The notes beneath the pieces were generated by a model. It did not search any database and was not told the origin of the DNA. It worked only from the letters and a program-made list of their open reading frames with translations. Below are positions 53,434 to 61,918 of a stretch of DNA of 64,000 nucleotides, one piece after another; position 1 is the first letter of the stretch, and every line of letters begins with the position of its first letter. Source of the DNA: Mycobacterium sp. UM_WGJ (GTDB lineage Bacteria > Actinomycetota > Actinomycetes > Mycobacteriales > Mycobacteriaceae); NCBI RefSeq assembly GCF_000455125.1, contig NZ_AUWR01000032.1:1-64000 (forward strand). Direction: 5' to 3'. The position numbers and the translations under genes are program-made.

Positions 53434-54366
53434 ATGGTCACATCGGACACCGCATCGCAGCAGGCCGGCGACAATACGGATCGCCTGGTCGACTACGAAA
53501 CGCTCGACGACGGGCGTATCGCCCGGATCTGGCTGAACCGCCCCGACGTGCACAACGCGCAGAATCGCACCCTGCTGGTGCAGCTCGACGAGGCATTCGG
53601 CCGCGCCGAGGCCGATGACGCCGTCCGGGTGGTGATTCTGGCCGCGCGCGGCAAGAACTTCTCCGCCGGTCACGACCTGGGGTCCGAAGCCACGCTGCTT
53701 GAGCGGCGTCCCGGGCCGGCGCAGCACCCGACGTTCCAATCCCACGGCGCCACCCGGGAGCCGGTCGTGGAGAAGACCTATCTGCAGGAGTGGCACTTCT
53801 TCTTCCAGAACACCTGCCGGTGGCGCGACCTGCGCAAGATCACCATCGCTCAGGTGCAGGGCAACGCCATCTCTGCCGGACTGATGTTGATCTGGGCCTG
53901 CGACCTGATCGTGGCCGCCGACAACGCCCGGTTCTCCGACGTGGTCGGGGTGCGGCTGGGCATGCCCGGCGTCGAGTACTACGCCCACCCCTGGGAATTC
54001 GGCCCCCGCAAGGCCAAGGAGCTGCTGCTGACCGGGGACTCGCTGGACGCCGACGAGGCGCACCGGCTGGGCATGGTCTCCAAGGTGTTTCCGACCGACG
54101 AGCTGGCGGACAAGACGCTGGAGTTCGCCCGGCGCATCGCCAAACTGCCCACCATGGCCGCGCTGCTGATCAAGGATTCGGTGAACGGCGCCGCCGATGC
54201 GATGGGCTTCACCGAGGCGCTGCGGCACGGCTTCCACATCCATCAGCTGGGTCACGCGCACTGGTCGGCCCACAACGAGAACCGCGCCCCGCTGGGGTTG
54301 CCCCCTGACGTCGAGGACTGGCGTACCGCCGGGCCCACCGCCGTGGCCCGCCGCGACCAACCCTGA
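53434..54366 (+). CDS. Enoyl-CoA hydratase/isomerase family protein
   Basis: The 310-residue crotonase-fold enzyme has IARIWLNRPDVHNAQNRTLLVQL, the first oxyanion stretch GKNFSAGHDLGSE, and KITIAQVQGNAISAGLMLIWACDLIVAADNARFSD. It is longer than EchA19 because of an insert after HDLGSEATLLERRPGPAQ. The usual catalytic Glu region (GVRLGMPGVEYYAHP) is altered, so hydratase activity is uncertain. GCGGAGG precedes the ATG at 53434; the longer open frame upstream is antisense to otsA. An SDR gene with a KstR-type site follows. Confidence 0.84.
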   Translation: MVTSDTASQQAGDNTDRLVDYETLDDGRIARIWLNRPDVHNAQNRTLLVQLDEAFGRAEADDAVRVVILAARGKNFSAGHDLGSEATLLERRPGPAQHPTFQSHGATREPVVEKTYLQEWHFFFQNTCRWRDLRKITIAQVQGNAISAGLMLIWACDLIVAADNARFSDVVGVRLGMPGVEYYAHPWEFGPRKAKELLLTGDSLDADEAHRLGMVSKVFPTDELADKTLEFARRIAKLPTMAALLIKDSVNGAADAMGFTEALRHGFHIHQLGHAHWSAHNENRAPLGLPPDVEDWRTAGPTAVARRDQP

Positions 54367-54395
54367 GCTGGGGGCCGGAGGCATGGTTCGATAGG

Positions 54396-54409
54396 TAGAA
54401 CCTGTTTCA
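54396..54409 (+). promoter_or_regulatory. KstR-type operator upstream of the 54431 SDR gene
   Basis: TAGAACCTGTTTCA matches TnnAACnnGTTnnA exactly, though the half-sites are less symmetric than at other sites. It lies 30 bases after the hydratase stop and 21 bases before the SDR start. Confidence 0.7.
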
Positions 54410-54430
54410 GTTTCGACGTGAGGGGTCGGT

Positions 54431-55252
54431 GTGCAGCTTTCCTTTGAAGACCGCAGCTACCTGGTCACCGGCGGCGGCAGCGGGATCGGCAAGGCCGTGG
54501 CCGCCGCGCTGGCCGCCGCCGGCGCCGATGTCCTGATCGTCGGACGAGACGCCGATCGATTGGCGAATGTGGCCGCCGAGCTCGGCGAGAGGGTTCGCCA
54601 CCTGCCGACCGACGTCACCGACGAGGACAGCGTGATCGCCGCCGTCGATGCCGCCGTGACCAAACACGGCCGACTGCACGGCGTGGTGCACTGCGCGGGT
54701 GGCTCGCTGACCATCGGGCCGATCACCCAGATCGACTCGGAGTTGTGGCGGCGCACCGTCGACCTCAACGTCAACGGCACCTTGTATTTGCTCAAGCACG
54801 CCGGCCGGGCGTTGGTGCGCGGCGGCGGCGGCTCATTCGTCGGGATCTCCTCGATCGCGGCCAGCAACACCCACCGCTGGTTCGGCGCCTACGGCCCCAC
54901 CAAGTCGGCGCTGGACCACATGATGCAGCTGGCCGCCGACGAGCTGGGTGCCTCCTGGGTGCGGGTCAACAGCATCCGTCCCGGCCTCACCCGCACCGAG
55001 CTGGTCGCCCCGATCCTGGACTCGCCCGAGCTCAGCGAGGACTACCGCATCTGTACGCCGCTGCCGCGGCCCGGCGAGGTCGAGGACGTCGCCAACCTGG
55101 CGCTGTTCCTGCTCAGTGACGCGGCCGGCTACATCACCGGTCAGGTCATCAACGTCGACGGCGGGCAGATGCTGCGCCGCGGCCCGGACTTCTCGTCGAT
55201 GTTGGAACCGGCGTTCGGGGCCGATGGGCTACGGGGAGTCGTCGAAGGTTAG
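54431..55252 (+). CDS. Short-chain dehydrogenase/reductase
   Basis: The 273-residue classical SDR has TGGGSGIGKAVAAALAAAGADVLIVGRD, VVHCAGG near residue 95, the catalytic Ser in GISSIAASNTHRWFG and YGPTKSAL (YxxxK), and ends with GQVINVDGGQMLRRG. It starts with GTG at 54431 after GAGGGG. The KstR-type site 21 bases upstream suggests a role in steroid catabolism and independent transcription from the preceding hydratase gene. Confidence 0.85.
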   Translation: MQLSFEDRSYLVTGGGSGIGKAVAAALAAAGADVLIVGRDADRLANVAAELGERVRHLPTDVTDEDSVIAAVDAAVTKHGRLHGVVHCAGGSLTIGPITQIDSELWRRTVDLNVNGTLYLLKHAGRALVRGGGGSFVGISSIAASNTHRWFGAYGPTKSALDHMMQLAADELGASWVRVNSIRPGLTRTELVAPILDSPELSEDYRICTPLPRPGEVEDVANLALFLLSDAAGYITGQVINVDGGQMLRRGPDFSSMLEPAFGADGLRGVVEG

Positions 55253-55516
55253 CGGCCCGCCGGGCGGTAACGACGCCACGATCCCGCCCGGGCCGAGCGC
55301 GACACTCTCAACGGCGTCGTCGTCGGCAAGCATGGTCTGCACCACGTCGCCGCGGCAGACGTCGGCCACTGTGCGTGCCGCGGTGGCGCCGCGCTGAACC
55401 AGGGCGTCCACCTTGACCGCTGACCGGTTATAGGCGGTCACGGTGTGACCCGCCGCGAGTAGGTTGGCGGCCATGCCGCTTCCCATGTTCCCGAGTCCGA
55501 TGAATCCGATGTGCAT
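55229..55516 (-). pseudogene. Truncated NAD-binding dehydrogenase (3-hydroxyisobutyrate dehydrogenase-like)
   Basis: Only 95 residues remain: a complete Rossmann start (MHIGFIGLGNMGSGMAANLLAAGHTVTAYNRS) and ADVCRGDVVQTMLADDDAVESVALGPGGI, ending soon after LPPGG. Full family members have about 290 residues with a C-terminal helical domain carrying the catalytic Lys, which is missing. The remnant overlaps the 3' end of the SDR gene by 24 bases on the other strand. It is probably a decayed gene left by a rearrangement. Confidence 0.65.
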
Positions 55517-55576
55517 GCTGTCCACCTTGCCCGGTATGCCTATACGACGGAACGCAACGGTTGAGGAGGGCGTCTC

Positions 55577-56485
55577 ATGGGCGTTTACGCGGTAACCGGG
55601 TCGGCATCCGGCATGGGCCGCCAGGCTGCGGACAAGCTGCGGGCGGCCGGTCACACCGTGATCGGGGTCGACCTGCGCGACGCCGACGTCGTCGCGGACC
55701 TCTCGGGTCCCGGCGGGCGCGCGGCGGCCGCCGAGCAGGTGCTGGCGTTGTGTGGAGGTCACCTGGACGGCGCGGTGCTGGCCGCCGGTGTCGGCCCCAC
55801 TCCACGGGCGACGGCGCTGATCCTGCAGGTCAACTACTTCGGGGTGGTCGACCTGCTGCAGGCGTGGCGACCGGCGCTGGCCGCCGCGCCCGGTATCGCC
55901 AAAGTCGTCGTGGTTGCCAGCAATTCGACCACCACGGTGCCGGCCGTACCGCGGTCCGCGGTACATGCGCTGCTGGCCGGCAAAGCGAACAAGACGGTGC
56001 GCCGGTTGCGTCTGTTCGGCCCGGTCGCGCCGTCGTTCGCGTACGCCGCGTCGAAGATCGCGGTATCGCACTGGGTACGCCGTAACGCCGTCCAGCCGTC
56101 GTGGGCAGGGGCAGGTATCCGGCTCAACGCGCTGGCACCCGGAGCGATCCTGACGCCGTTGCTGGAAAAGCAGCTCGCCACACCGGCCCAGGAGAAGGCC
56201 GTCCGCAGCTTCCCGGTCCCGGTCGGCGGCTACGGGGATCCCGCCCAGTTGGCAGACTGGATGCTGTTCATGCTTTCCGAAGCCGCCGACTTCCTCTGTG
56301 GCAGTGTGGTATTCGTTGACGGTGGCTCGGACGCCTACTTCCGCGCCGACGACTGGCCGCGCAGTCTGGGCATCTCGCGGGTACCGCGCTACCTGCTGCG
56401 GATGAGGTCGTTCGCGAGGACGTCGAAACTCAAGCCGGTCGAGACGCAACGGCCGTCAGTCCCGGGTCCATCAGAGGCGAGTTAA
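55577..56485 (+). CDS. SDR, 3-alpha-hydroxysteroid-dehydrogenase-like
   Basis: The 302-residue SDR begins MGVYAVTGSASGMGRQAAD and shows HLDGAVLAAGVGPT, VVVASNSTTTVPAVP with the catalytic Ser, FAYAASKIAVSHWVRR as YxxxK, and an N-terminal layout like 3-alpha-HSD enzymes. A long insert between Ser and Tyr (ALLAGKANKTVRRLRLFGPVAP) recalls the HsdA substrate loop. GAGGAGG at 55563 gives a strong start. The steroid assignment is inference. Its 3' end overlaps the convergent secreted protein gene by 15 bases. Confidence 0.8.
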   Translation: MGVYAVTGSASGMGRQAADKLRAAGHTVIGVDLRDADVVADLSGPGGRAAAAEQVLALCGGHLDGAVLAAGVGPTPRATALILQVNYFGVVDLLQAWRPALAAAPGIAKVVVVASNSTTTVPAVPRSAVHALLAGKANKTVRRLRLFGPVAPSFAYAASKIAVSHWVRRNAVQPSWAGAGIRLNALAPGAILTPLLEKQLATPAQEKAVRSFPVPVGGYGDPAQLADWMLFMLSEAADFLCGSVVFVDGGSDAYFRADDWPRSLGISRVPRYLLRMRSFARTSKLKPVETQRPSVPGPSEAS

Positions 56486-56923
56486 CGTAAACGGGTAGCT
56501 CAGCACTCCGCCGGGCGCTCCATTGCAGCCGACCTCAAACGAGGATGTCAAGGTGCCTTGCAGTGTCGCGGCGTCCCACGAGTACACGTCATGTGTGGGG
56601 ATTACGGGACCGTAATAGACGTTACCGCAACGCAATCCATCAGGAATGTCGACAGCCAGCGTGTATCGGCCATCGGCGAGGCGGGCGTCGCCGGAGTATT
56701 CGAAAGCTTTGGCCACGGGCATCGGGACCGCTTGGATGTGGGCGCAGTCATCCGCTGCCGGCAAGCAGTGCGATACCGCCCAAGCCCAGGTGTGGAAGTC
56801 GTAGCGGTCGGGCAGGATGAGTTGGTAGTTCGCGAAGAACGGTTCGGCATTGCCTGGGGGGCAAGCGAGTGCCCCGGCTGTTGCCACCGCTGCGAGCGCG
56901 CACAGCAGACCTGTGGCCTTCAT
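56471..56923 (-). CDS. Small secreted protein
   Basis: The 150-residue product has a signal peptide (MKATGLLCALAAVATAGALA, cut near GNAEP) and a mature domain with HCLPAADDCAHIQ, LRCGNVYYGPVIPTHDVYSWD and a C-terminal GTLTSSFEVGCNGAPGGVLSYPFTLTRL. The ending resembles that of the Rv3491-like protein at 51164 (Cys, Pro-Gly, then PFTLT), so the two may be distant relatives. Longer in-frame readings upstream run into the SDR gene and are rejected. Function unknown. Confidence 0.72.
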   Translation of the reverse strand: MKATGLLCALAAVATAGALACPPGNAEPFFANYQLILPDRYDFHTWAWAVSHCLPAADDCAHIQAVPMPVAKAFEYSGDARLADGRYTLAVDIPDGLRCGNVYYGPVIPTHDVYSWDAATLQGTLTSSFEVGCNGAPGGVLSYPFTLTRL

Positions 56924-56969
56924 TCTGGTCCTCCGTCGGTTGTCACTGGCTGGCGCTGCGCGGCGTCCC

Positions 56970-57797
56970 TTACATATGGGCGCCGCCGTCGATCCGGACC
57001 TCGGTACCGGTGACGAAGTAGGCGTCGTCGCTGCCCAACATGGCCACCACGCTGGCGACCGCGTCGGGGTGGGCGAAGATCGCGCCCCCATCGAGCGGGA
57101 GCATCGGTGCGACCTTCCCGAACAGCGTGAAATCGGCGTCCTCAGGCAGGCCGGGCCCGACGCTTTGACGCGACGCACCCGATCCATCGGTCATTCCCGA
57201 CGCAATCGAGCCGGGTTGCACGCAATTGAATCTGATGCCGGCTTTGGCGAACTCCATGGCCCAGGCGTGTGTCATCGACAGCACCCCGCCCTTGGACGCG
57301 GCGTAGGCGGCCATGTACGGGTGAGCGAACTGCGCGGACGTCGAGCTGAAGTTGACCACCGCCGGCCGGTTGCCTTCGTGCAGCGCGGCGATGGCTTCGC
57401 GGGTGACCAGGAAAGTGCCGACGAGGTTGATCCGAATCACTTCTTCGAAGTCGGCCAGGGTGGTCTGGGCCAAGTGGGACGAACGAAGGATTCCGGCGGC
57501 GTTGACCAGCGTGTCGAGGCCGCCCAGCGACTCGACGGCTTGGGCCACGCCGGTGCGGACCGACTGTTCGTCACCGATGTCCATCACCACTGTCGACAGG
57601 CGGTCTGCGAACTGGCCGGCTTTGGCGACGGTGTCGGTCAATCCGTCGGCACTGATGTCGGCGGCGGCCACCTGGCCGCCTTCGGCGAGAATCCGCAGCA
57701 CGCAGGCCTGACCGATGCCGGACCCAGCCCCGGTGATCAGTACTCGACGGTGCCGGTAGCGCGAGAGGCCGGGTGGTGGCTCGGTGGGCAGTGACAC
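56970..57797 (-). CDS. Short-chain dehydrogenase/reductase
   Basis: The 275-residue classical SDR has VLITGAGSGIGQACVLRILAEGG, LVNAAGILRSSHL, the catalytic Ser in NFSSTSAQFAHPYM and YAASKGGVL, and ends with the typical VTGTEVRIDGG. It starts with GTG at 57797. It is divergent from the second mce operon across a gap with two inverted repeats and could share regulation with it. Substrate unknown. Confidence 0.85.
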   Translation of the reverse strand: MSLPTEPPPGLSRYRHRRVLITGAGSGIGQACVLRILAEGGQVAAADISADGLTDTVAKAGQFADRLSTVVMDIGDEQSVRTGVAQAVESLGGLDTLVNAAGILRSSHLAQTTLADFEEVIRINLVGTFLVTREAIAALHEGNRPAVVNFSSTSAQFAHPYMAAYAASKGGVLSMTHAWAMEFAKAGIRFNCVQPGSIASGMTDGSGASRQSVGPGLPEDADFTLFGKVAPMLPLDGGAIFAHPDAVASVVAMLGSDDAYFVTGTEVRIDGGAHM

Positions 57798-57913
57798 AGG
57801 GAACTCCCGTCGCCGTGGTGGACCGTGATGCGTCTGAACAGCAGATTACGTTCCCGTCCGATCCGCTCCGCCGCCGCGCGGCTTCCCGGTAGATGGGACG
57901 CCGAGTGTCGGCG

Positions 57914-57937
57914 GACACGTTCGGCTGTCAACGTGTC
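57914..57937. promoter_or_regulatory. Inverted repeat, candidate operator of the second mce operon
   Basis: GACACGTT (57914-57921) and its exact complement AACGTGTC (57930-57937) are separated by 8 bases. The repeat lies midway in the divergent gap between the SDR and yrbE genes, 67 bases before the chosen yrbE start. It does not match the KstR consensus. Binding by a regulator is inference. Confidence 0.45.
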
Positions 57938-57968
57938 TGTGGCCGCCGAGCGGGCGGACCGGTGACAG

Positions 57969-57982
57969 GGTTCGGTCGAACC
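57969..57982. promoter_or_regulatory. Short inverted repeat upstream of the second yrbE gene
   Basis: GGTTCGGTCGAACC has perfect six-base arms around GT and ends 22 bases before the chosen yrbE ATG. It could be an operator or a small RNA hairpin near the ribosome site. Confidence 0.35.
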
Positions 57983-58004
57983 ACCAGTGAAGGGTTTGCG
58001 GTAC

Positions 58005-58817
58005 ATGGTCAACAGTGCCCAGGACCACTGGTCGTCCGGCTTGCGGGTGCTCGGTACAGGCGGGGCCGGAACCATGCAGGCAGTCGGCGGACTGCTGGCC
58101 ATGTCTGCCGACGCGGTGAAGTTCCTGTTCCGGCGCCCCTTTCAAGGCCGAGAACTACTGGAGCAGTCCTGGTTTGTGGCCCGGGTGTCACTGATGCCCA
58201 CCGTCCTGGTCGCCATCCCTTTCACCGTTTTGGTCAGCTTCACGCTGAACATCCTGTTGCGCGAGCTCGGCGCCGCGGACCTGTCCGGAGCGGGGGCGGC
58301 CTTCGGCGCGGTCACTCAAGTCGGACCGATGGTCACCGTGTTGATAGTGGCCGGAGCCGGGGCAACGGCGATGTGCGCGGACCTGGGCTCACGCACCATC
58401 CGTGAAGAGATCGATGCCATGGAGGTGCTCGGTATCAACCCGGTTCAGCGGCTGGTGGCGCCGCGGATGCTGGCCTCGGGCATCGTCGCCCTACTACTCA
58501 ACAGCCTGGTGGTCATCATCGGGATCCTCGGCGGCTACACGTTCTCGATCTTCATTCAAGGTGTCAACCCCGGGGCATTCGCTGCCGGGATCACGCTGCT
58601 CACCGGGGTCCCGGAGGTGATCATCTCGTGCGTGAAGGCGGCACTGTTCGGCCTGATCGCCGGAGTGGTCGCCTGCTATCGCGGGCTGACCATCAGCGGA
58701 GGAGGGGCCAAAGCGGTGGGGAACGCCGTCAACGAGACGGTGGTGTACGCCTTTATGGCGCTGTTCGTGGTGAACGTGGTGGTGACCGCCATCGGCATCC
58801 AGATGACCTCGGACTAG
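58005..58817 (+). CDS. YrbE-A permease of a second mce operon
   Basis: The 270-residue MlaE-type permease is clearly related to YrbE4A. It shares IPFTVLVSFTLNILLRELGAADLSGAGAAFG and the loop TIREEIDAMEVLGINPVQRLVAPR. It has a longer N-terminal tail than YrbE4A. ATG at 58005 has GAAGGG upstream; GTG at 57987 and TTG at 57996 are alternatives. Which mce class (1, 2, 3 or another) it belongs to cannot be told from this alone. It is followed by yrbEB and four mce genes in order. Confidence 0.92.
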   Translation: MVNSAQDHWSSGLRVLGTGGAGTMQAVGGLLAMSADAVKFLFRRPFQGRELLEQSWFVARVSLMPTVLVAIPFTVLVSFTLNILLRELGAADLSGAGAAFGAVTQVGPMVTVLIVAGAGATAMCADLGSRTIREEIDAMEVLGINPVQRLVAPRMLASGIVALLLNSLVVIIGILGGYTFSIFIQGVNPGAFAAGITLLTGVPEVIISCVKAALFGLIAGVVACYRGLTISGGGAKAVGNAVNETVVYAFMALFVVNVVVTAIGIQMTSD

Positions 58818-58823
58818 CCGGAC

Positions 58824-59678
58824 ATGGCGATGGCTGGTTTACGAGTGCTGCACCCGCAGCTGACGCGTGAGCTGAACAGACCGGTCGAGGTCATCGGCCG
58901 GATCGGCGATCACACCGCGTTCTACGGGCGTGCTCTGGGCGGAGTTCCACACGCGGCGTCGGCCTACCGTCGTGAAGTGATCCGCCTGATCGCCGAGATC
59001 AGCATGGGGGCAGGAACATTGGCGATGATCGGCGGGACCGTCGTCATCGTCGGATTTCTCACGCTGGCCGCCGGCGGAACGTTGGCGGTTCAGGGTTACA
59101 GCTCGCTCGGTGACATCGGCATTGAAGCCCTGACCGGCTTTCTGGCCGCGTTCATCAACGTCCGGATATCGGCGCCGGTGGTGGCCGGAATCGGCCTGGC
59201 GGCCACGTTCGGTGCCGGCGTGACGGCTCAGTTGGGCGCCATGCGGATCAACGAAGAGGTCGACGCACTGGAGACCATGGGCATCCGTGCGGTCGAATAC
59301 CTTGTCAGCACCCGCATTGCGGCCGGGATGGTGGCGATCGCGCCGCTGTATTCGATTGCCGTGATCTTGTCTTTCGTCGCCAGCAAGCTGACCACCGTGG
59401 TGATGTTCGGCCAATCGGCAGGCCTGTACAACCACTACTTCGCCACGTTCCTCAATCCGACGGATCTGTTGTGGTCGTTTCTGCAGGCGATCCTGATGGC
59501 TATCGCGGTCCTGCTGGTGCACACCTATTTCGGTTACTTCGCCTCCGGGGGGCCCTCGGGAGTAGGGGTGGCCGTGGGCACGGCCGTGCGCACCTCACTG
59601 GTCGTCGTGATCTCGGTGACCCTGTTGGTGTCGCTGGCGGTCTACGGCTCCGACGGCAACTTCAACCTGTCGGGCTAG
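58824..59678 (+). CDS. YrbE-B permease of the second mce operon
   Basis: The 284-residue MlaE-type permease has RLIAEISMGAGTLAMIGGTVVIVGFLTL, the loop MRINEEVDALETMGIRAVEYLVSTR and the same C-terminal ending (SLAVYGSDGNFNLSG) as YrbE4B. It starts 6 bases after the stop of the YrbE-A gene. It forms the permease pair of the second transporter. Confidence 0.93.
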   Translation: MAMAGLRVLHPQLTRELNRPVEVIGRIGDHTAFYGRALGGVPHAASAYRREVIRLIAEISMGAGTLAMIGGTVVIVGFLTLAAGGTLAVQGYSSLGDIGIEALTGFLAAFINVRISAPVVAGIGLAATFGAGVTAQLGAMRINEEVDALETMGIRAVEYLVSTRIAAGMVAIAPLYSIAVILSFVASKLTTVVMFGQSAGLYNHYFATFLNPTDLLWSFLQAILMAIAVLLVHTYFGYFASGGPSGVGVAVGTAVRTSLVVVISVTLLVSLAVYGSDGNFNLSG

Positions 59679-59693
59679 GGCGGCGTAGCACTG

Positions 59694-60887
59694 ATGGCGA
59701 TGACTTCGAAGGCACGACGAATTCTGCTGGGGCTGGCTTCCGTTTCGGTGGTCGTGGCCACCGTCGCGGTAGCGCTGGGATTCTTCCGGGGCAGCTTCAC
59801 CAGGACGGTGCCCGTCACCGTGCTGTCGCAGCGCGCCGGCCTGGTCATGGACACCGGCGCGAAGGTGAAACTCCATGGGGCCCAGGTTGGCTCGGTGAAG
59901 TCAATCGAATTGCTACCCGACGGCCGGGCCGCGCTGCATCTTGCTATGAACCCGTCCTACCTGGACGTCATTCCGGCAAACGTGCGCGTCGGCATCTCCT
60001 CTTCGACGGTGTTCGGGTCGAAGTTCGTCGATCTGGTTCCGCCGGACCAGCCCTCGGGACGCTCCTTGCAGACCGGCCAGGTGCTCGACGCCGACCATGT
60101 CACGGTCGAGGTCAATTCGGTCTTCGAGCGGCTGTCCTCGGTGTTGCAGAAGATCGAACCCACCAAACTCAACGAGACGCTGGGCGCGCTCGCCACCGCC
60201 CTGGACGGCCGGGGGGAGCGGATCGGTCAGATGATGAGCGACCTCGAGGGGTTCCTGGCGCGAACCGATCCGAGCCTGCCGGCAATGCGACGCGAACTCA
60301 CCGTCGCGCCCGACGTGTTCAACGCCTATGCCGATGCGGCACCTGACCTGACCGCCACCGCCGGCGCAGCGACCCGGATGAGCCAGACGCTCGTCGGCGA
60401 ACAGCACAACCTGGACACACTGCTGCTCAGCGCGATCGGCCTGGCCGACACGGGCAATGACGTTGTGGGTGGCAACCAGCAGGCGATCGCCGATGTCATG
60501 CACCTGCTCGGCCCGACCACCGACCTCACCAACCAGTACCATGAGGCGCTGACCTGTGGGCTGGGCGGTGCCGTGGAGCTCGCCAAGGCGCCGGGCACAC
60601 CGGTGCCCGGCGGTCTGCTCCTGCAGACCGTGGTTTTCGGGCAAGAGCGCTACCGCTATCCGCAGAACCTGCCCAAGGTCGCCGCCACCGGCGGACCCCA
60701 GTGCACCGACCTTCCCAAGGTCGGCTTCCAGAAGCAGCCACCGTTCGTCATCACCGACGTCAACGCCAACCCCGCGCAATACGGCAACGAGGGGATTCTG
60801 CTGAACTCCGACGGACTCAAACAGTTGCTGTACGGGCCGATCGACGGACCACCACGAAACGGCGGACAGATCGGACAGCCCGGATGA
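59694..60887 (+). CDS. MceA-type protein of the second operon
   Basis: The 397-residue Mce protein has an anchor helix (LLGLASVSVVVATVAVALGFF), an MCE domain with LSQRAGLVMDTGAKVKLHGAQVGSVKSIEL and FGSKFVDLVPP, and a helical tunnel region with AYADAAPDLTATAGAATRMSQTLVGEQHNLDTLLLSAIGL. The pattern follows Mce4A, but the C-terminus is different (LLYGPIDGPPRNGGQIGQPG). ATG at 59700 is an alternative start. It overlaps the next gene by 4 bases. Confidence 0.91.
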   Translation: MAMTSKARRILLGLASVSVVVATVAVALGFFRGSFTRTVPVTVLSQRAGLVMDTGAKVKLHGAQVGSVKSIELLPDGRAALHLAMNPSYLDVIPANVRVGISSSTVFGSKFVDLVPPDQPSGRSLQTGQVLDADHVTVEVNSVFERLSSVLQKIEPTKLNETLGALATALDGRGERIGQMMSDLEGFLARTDPSLPAMRRELTVAPDVFNAYADAAPDLTATAGAATRMSQTLVGEQHNLDTLLLSAIGLADTGNDVVGGNQQAIADVMHLLGPTTDLTNQYHEALTCGLGGAVELAKAPGTPVPGGLLLQTVVFGQERYRYPQNLPKVAATGGPQCTDLPKVGFQKQPPFVITDVNANPAQYGNEGILLNSDGLKQLLYGPIDGPPRNGGQIGQPG

Positions 60888-61918
60888 GCGGCCTCGGAAA
60901 GACGTCCGTCAAGTTCGGTGCGTTCGGTGTGACCATGGTCATGCTCACCGCTGTTCTTCTCGCGATCTTCAGCCAGTACCGGTCGGGTTCCACCAACGCC
61001 TACTCGGCGGTCTTCCAGGACGCTTCCAGCCTCAAAGTGGGAAACTCGGTGCGCGTCGCCGGAATTCGCGTCGGCACCGTACGCAAGATCGCGTTGCAAC
61101 CCGACAACACCGTTCTCGTGGCCTTCGACGCCGACGACACCGTGCGGCTGACCGAGAGCACCAAGGTCGCCGTGCGCTACCTGAACCTGGTCGGCGACCG
61201 CTACCTGGAACTCATCGACGATCCCGGATCAACCAAGATCCGGCCGGCGGGATCGCGCTTCGGCCTCGACCGGACCGAGCCGGCCCTGAACCTCGACCTG
61301 CTGCTCGGAGGTCTCAAGCCCGTCATTCAGGGCCTCAACTCTGACGACGTCAACTCCCTGACCAGTTCGTTGATCCAGATCCTCCAGGGCCAGGGTGGCG
61401 GTGACCTGGAGTCGTTGTTCAGCAGAACTTCTTCTTTCACAAATGCGTTGGCCGACAACGGACACATCGTGGAACAGCTCATCGCGAATCTCGACGACAC
61501 GCTGGCGGTGCTGTCCAAGGACGGAAGGCAGTTCTCCGGTGCGGTCGATGGCCTCGAGCGCCTGGTGAGCGGTCTGGCCGCCGACCGCGACCCGATCGGC
61601 AGCGCAATCACCGCACTGGACAACGGGACCGCGTCGTTGGCCGGACTGTTGACCCAGGCCCGCCGGCCGCTGTCGGGAACGGTTGATCAGCTGACCCGAC
61701 TGGCCCCGTTGGTGGCGAACGAAACCGACCTGGCCCGGCTCGACTTGCTGATGCAGAAGACTCCCCAGAACTACCGCAAGCTGGTTCGCCTCGGCTCGTA
61801 CGGCAGTTGGCTCAACCTCTACATCTGCGGTGTCTCGCTTCGGGTGACCGATCTGCAGGGCCGTACCGCTCACTTCCCGTGGGTAATCCAGAACACCGGA
61901 AGGTGCGGAGAACCCTAA
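60884..61918 (+). CDS. MceB-type protein of the second operon
   Basis: The 344-residue protein has an anchor helix (GAFGVTMVMLTAVLLAIFSQY), an MCE domain with ASSLKVGNSVRVAGIRVGTVRKIAL and YLNLVGDRYLELI, and a helical part with LLGGLKPVIQGLNSDDVNSLTSSLIQILQGQGGG. It ends with a Cys-containing WVIQNTGRCGEP. ATG at 60884 overlaps the previous stop (ATGA) and the stop overlaps the mceC-type start by one base. Confidence 0.91.
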   Translation: MSGLGKTSVKFGAFGVTMVMLTAVLLAIFSQYRSGSTNAYSAVFQDASSLKVGNSVRVAGIRVGTVRKIALQPDNTVLVAFDADDTVRLTESTKVAVRYLNLVGDRYLELIDDPGSTKIRPAGSRFGLDRTEPALNLDLLLGGLKPVIQGLNSDDVNSLTSSLIQILQGQGGGDLESLFSRTSSFTNALADNGHIVEQLIANLDDTLAVLSKDGRQFSGAVDGLERLVSGLAADRDPIGSAITALDNGTASLAGLLTQARRPLSGTVDQLTRLAPLVANETDLARLDLLMQKTPQNYRKLVRLGSYGSWLNLYICGVSLRVTDLQGRTAHFPWVIQNTGRCGEP

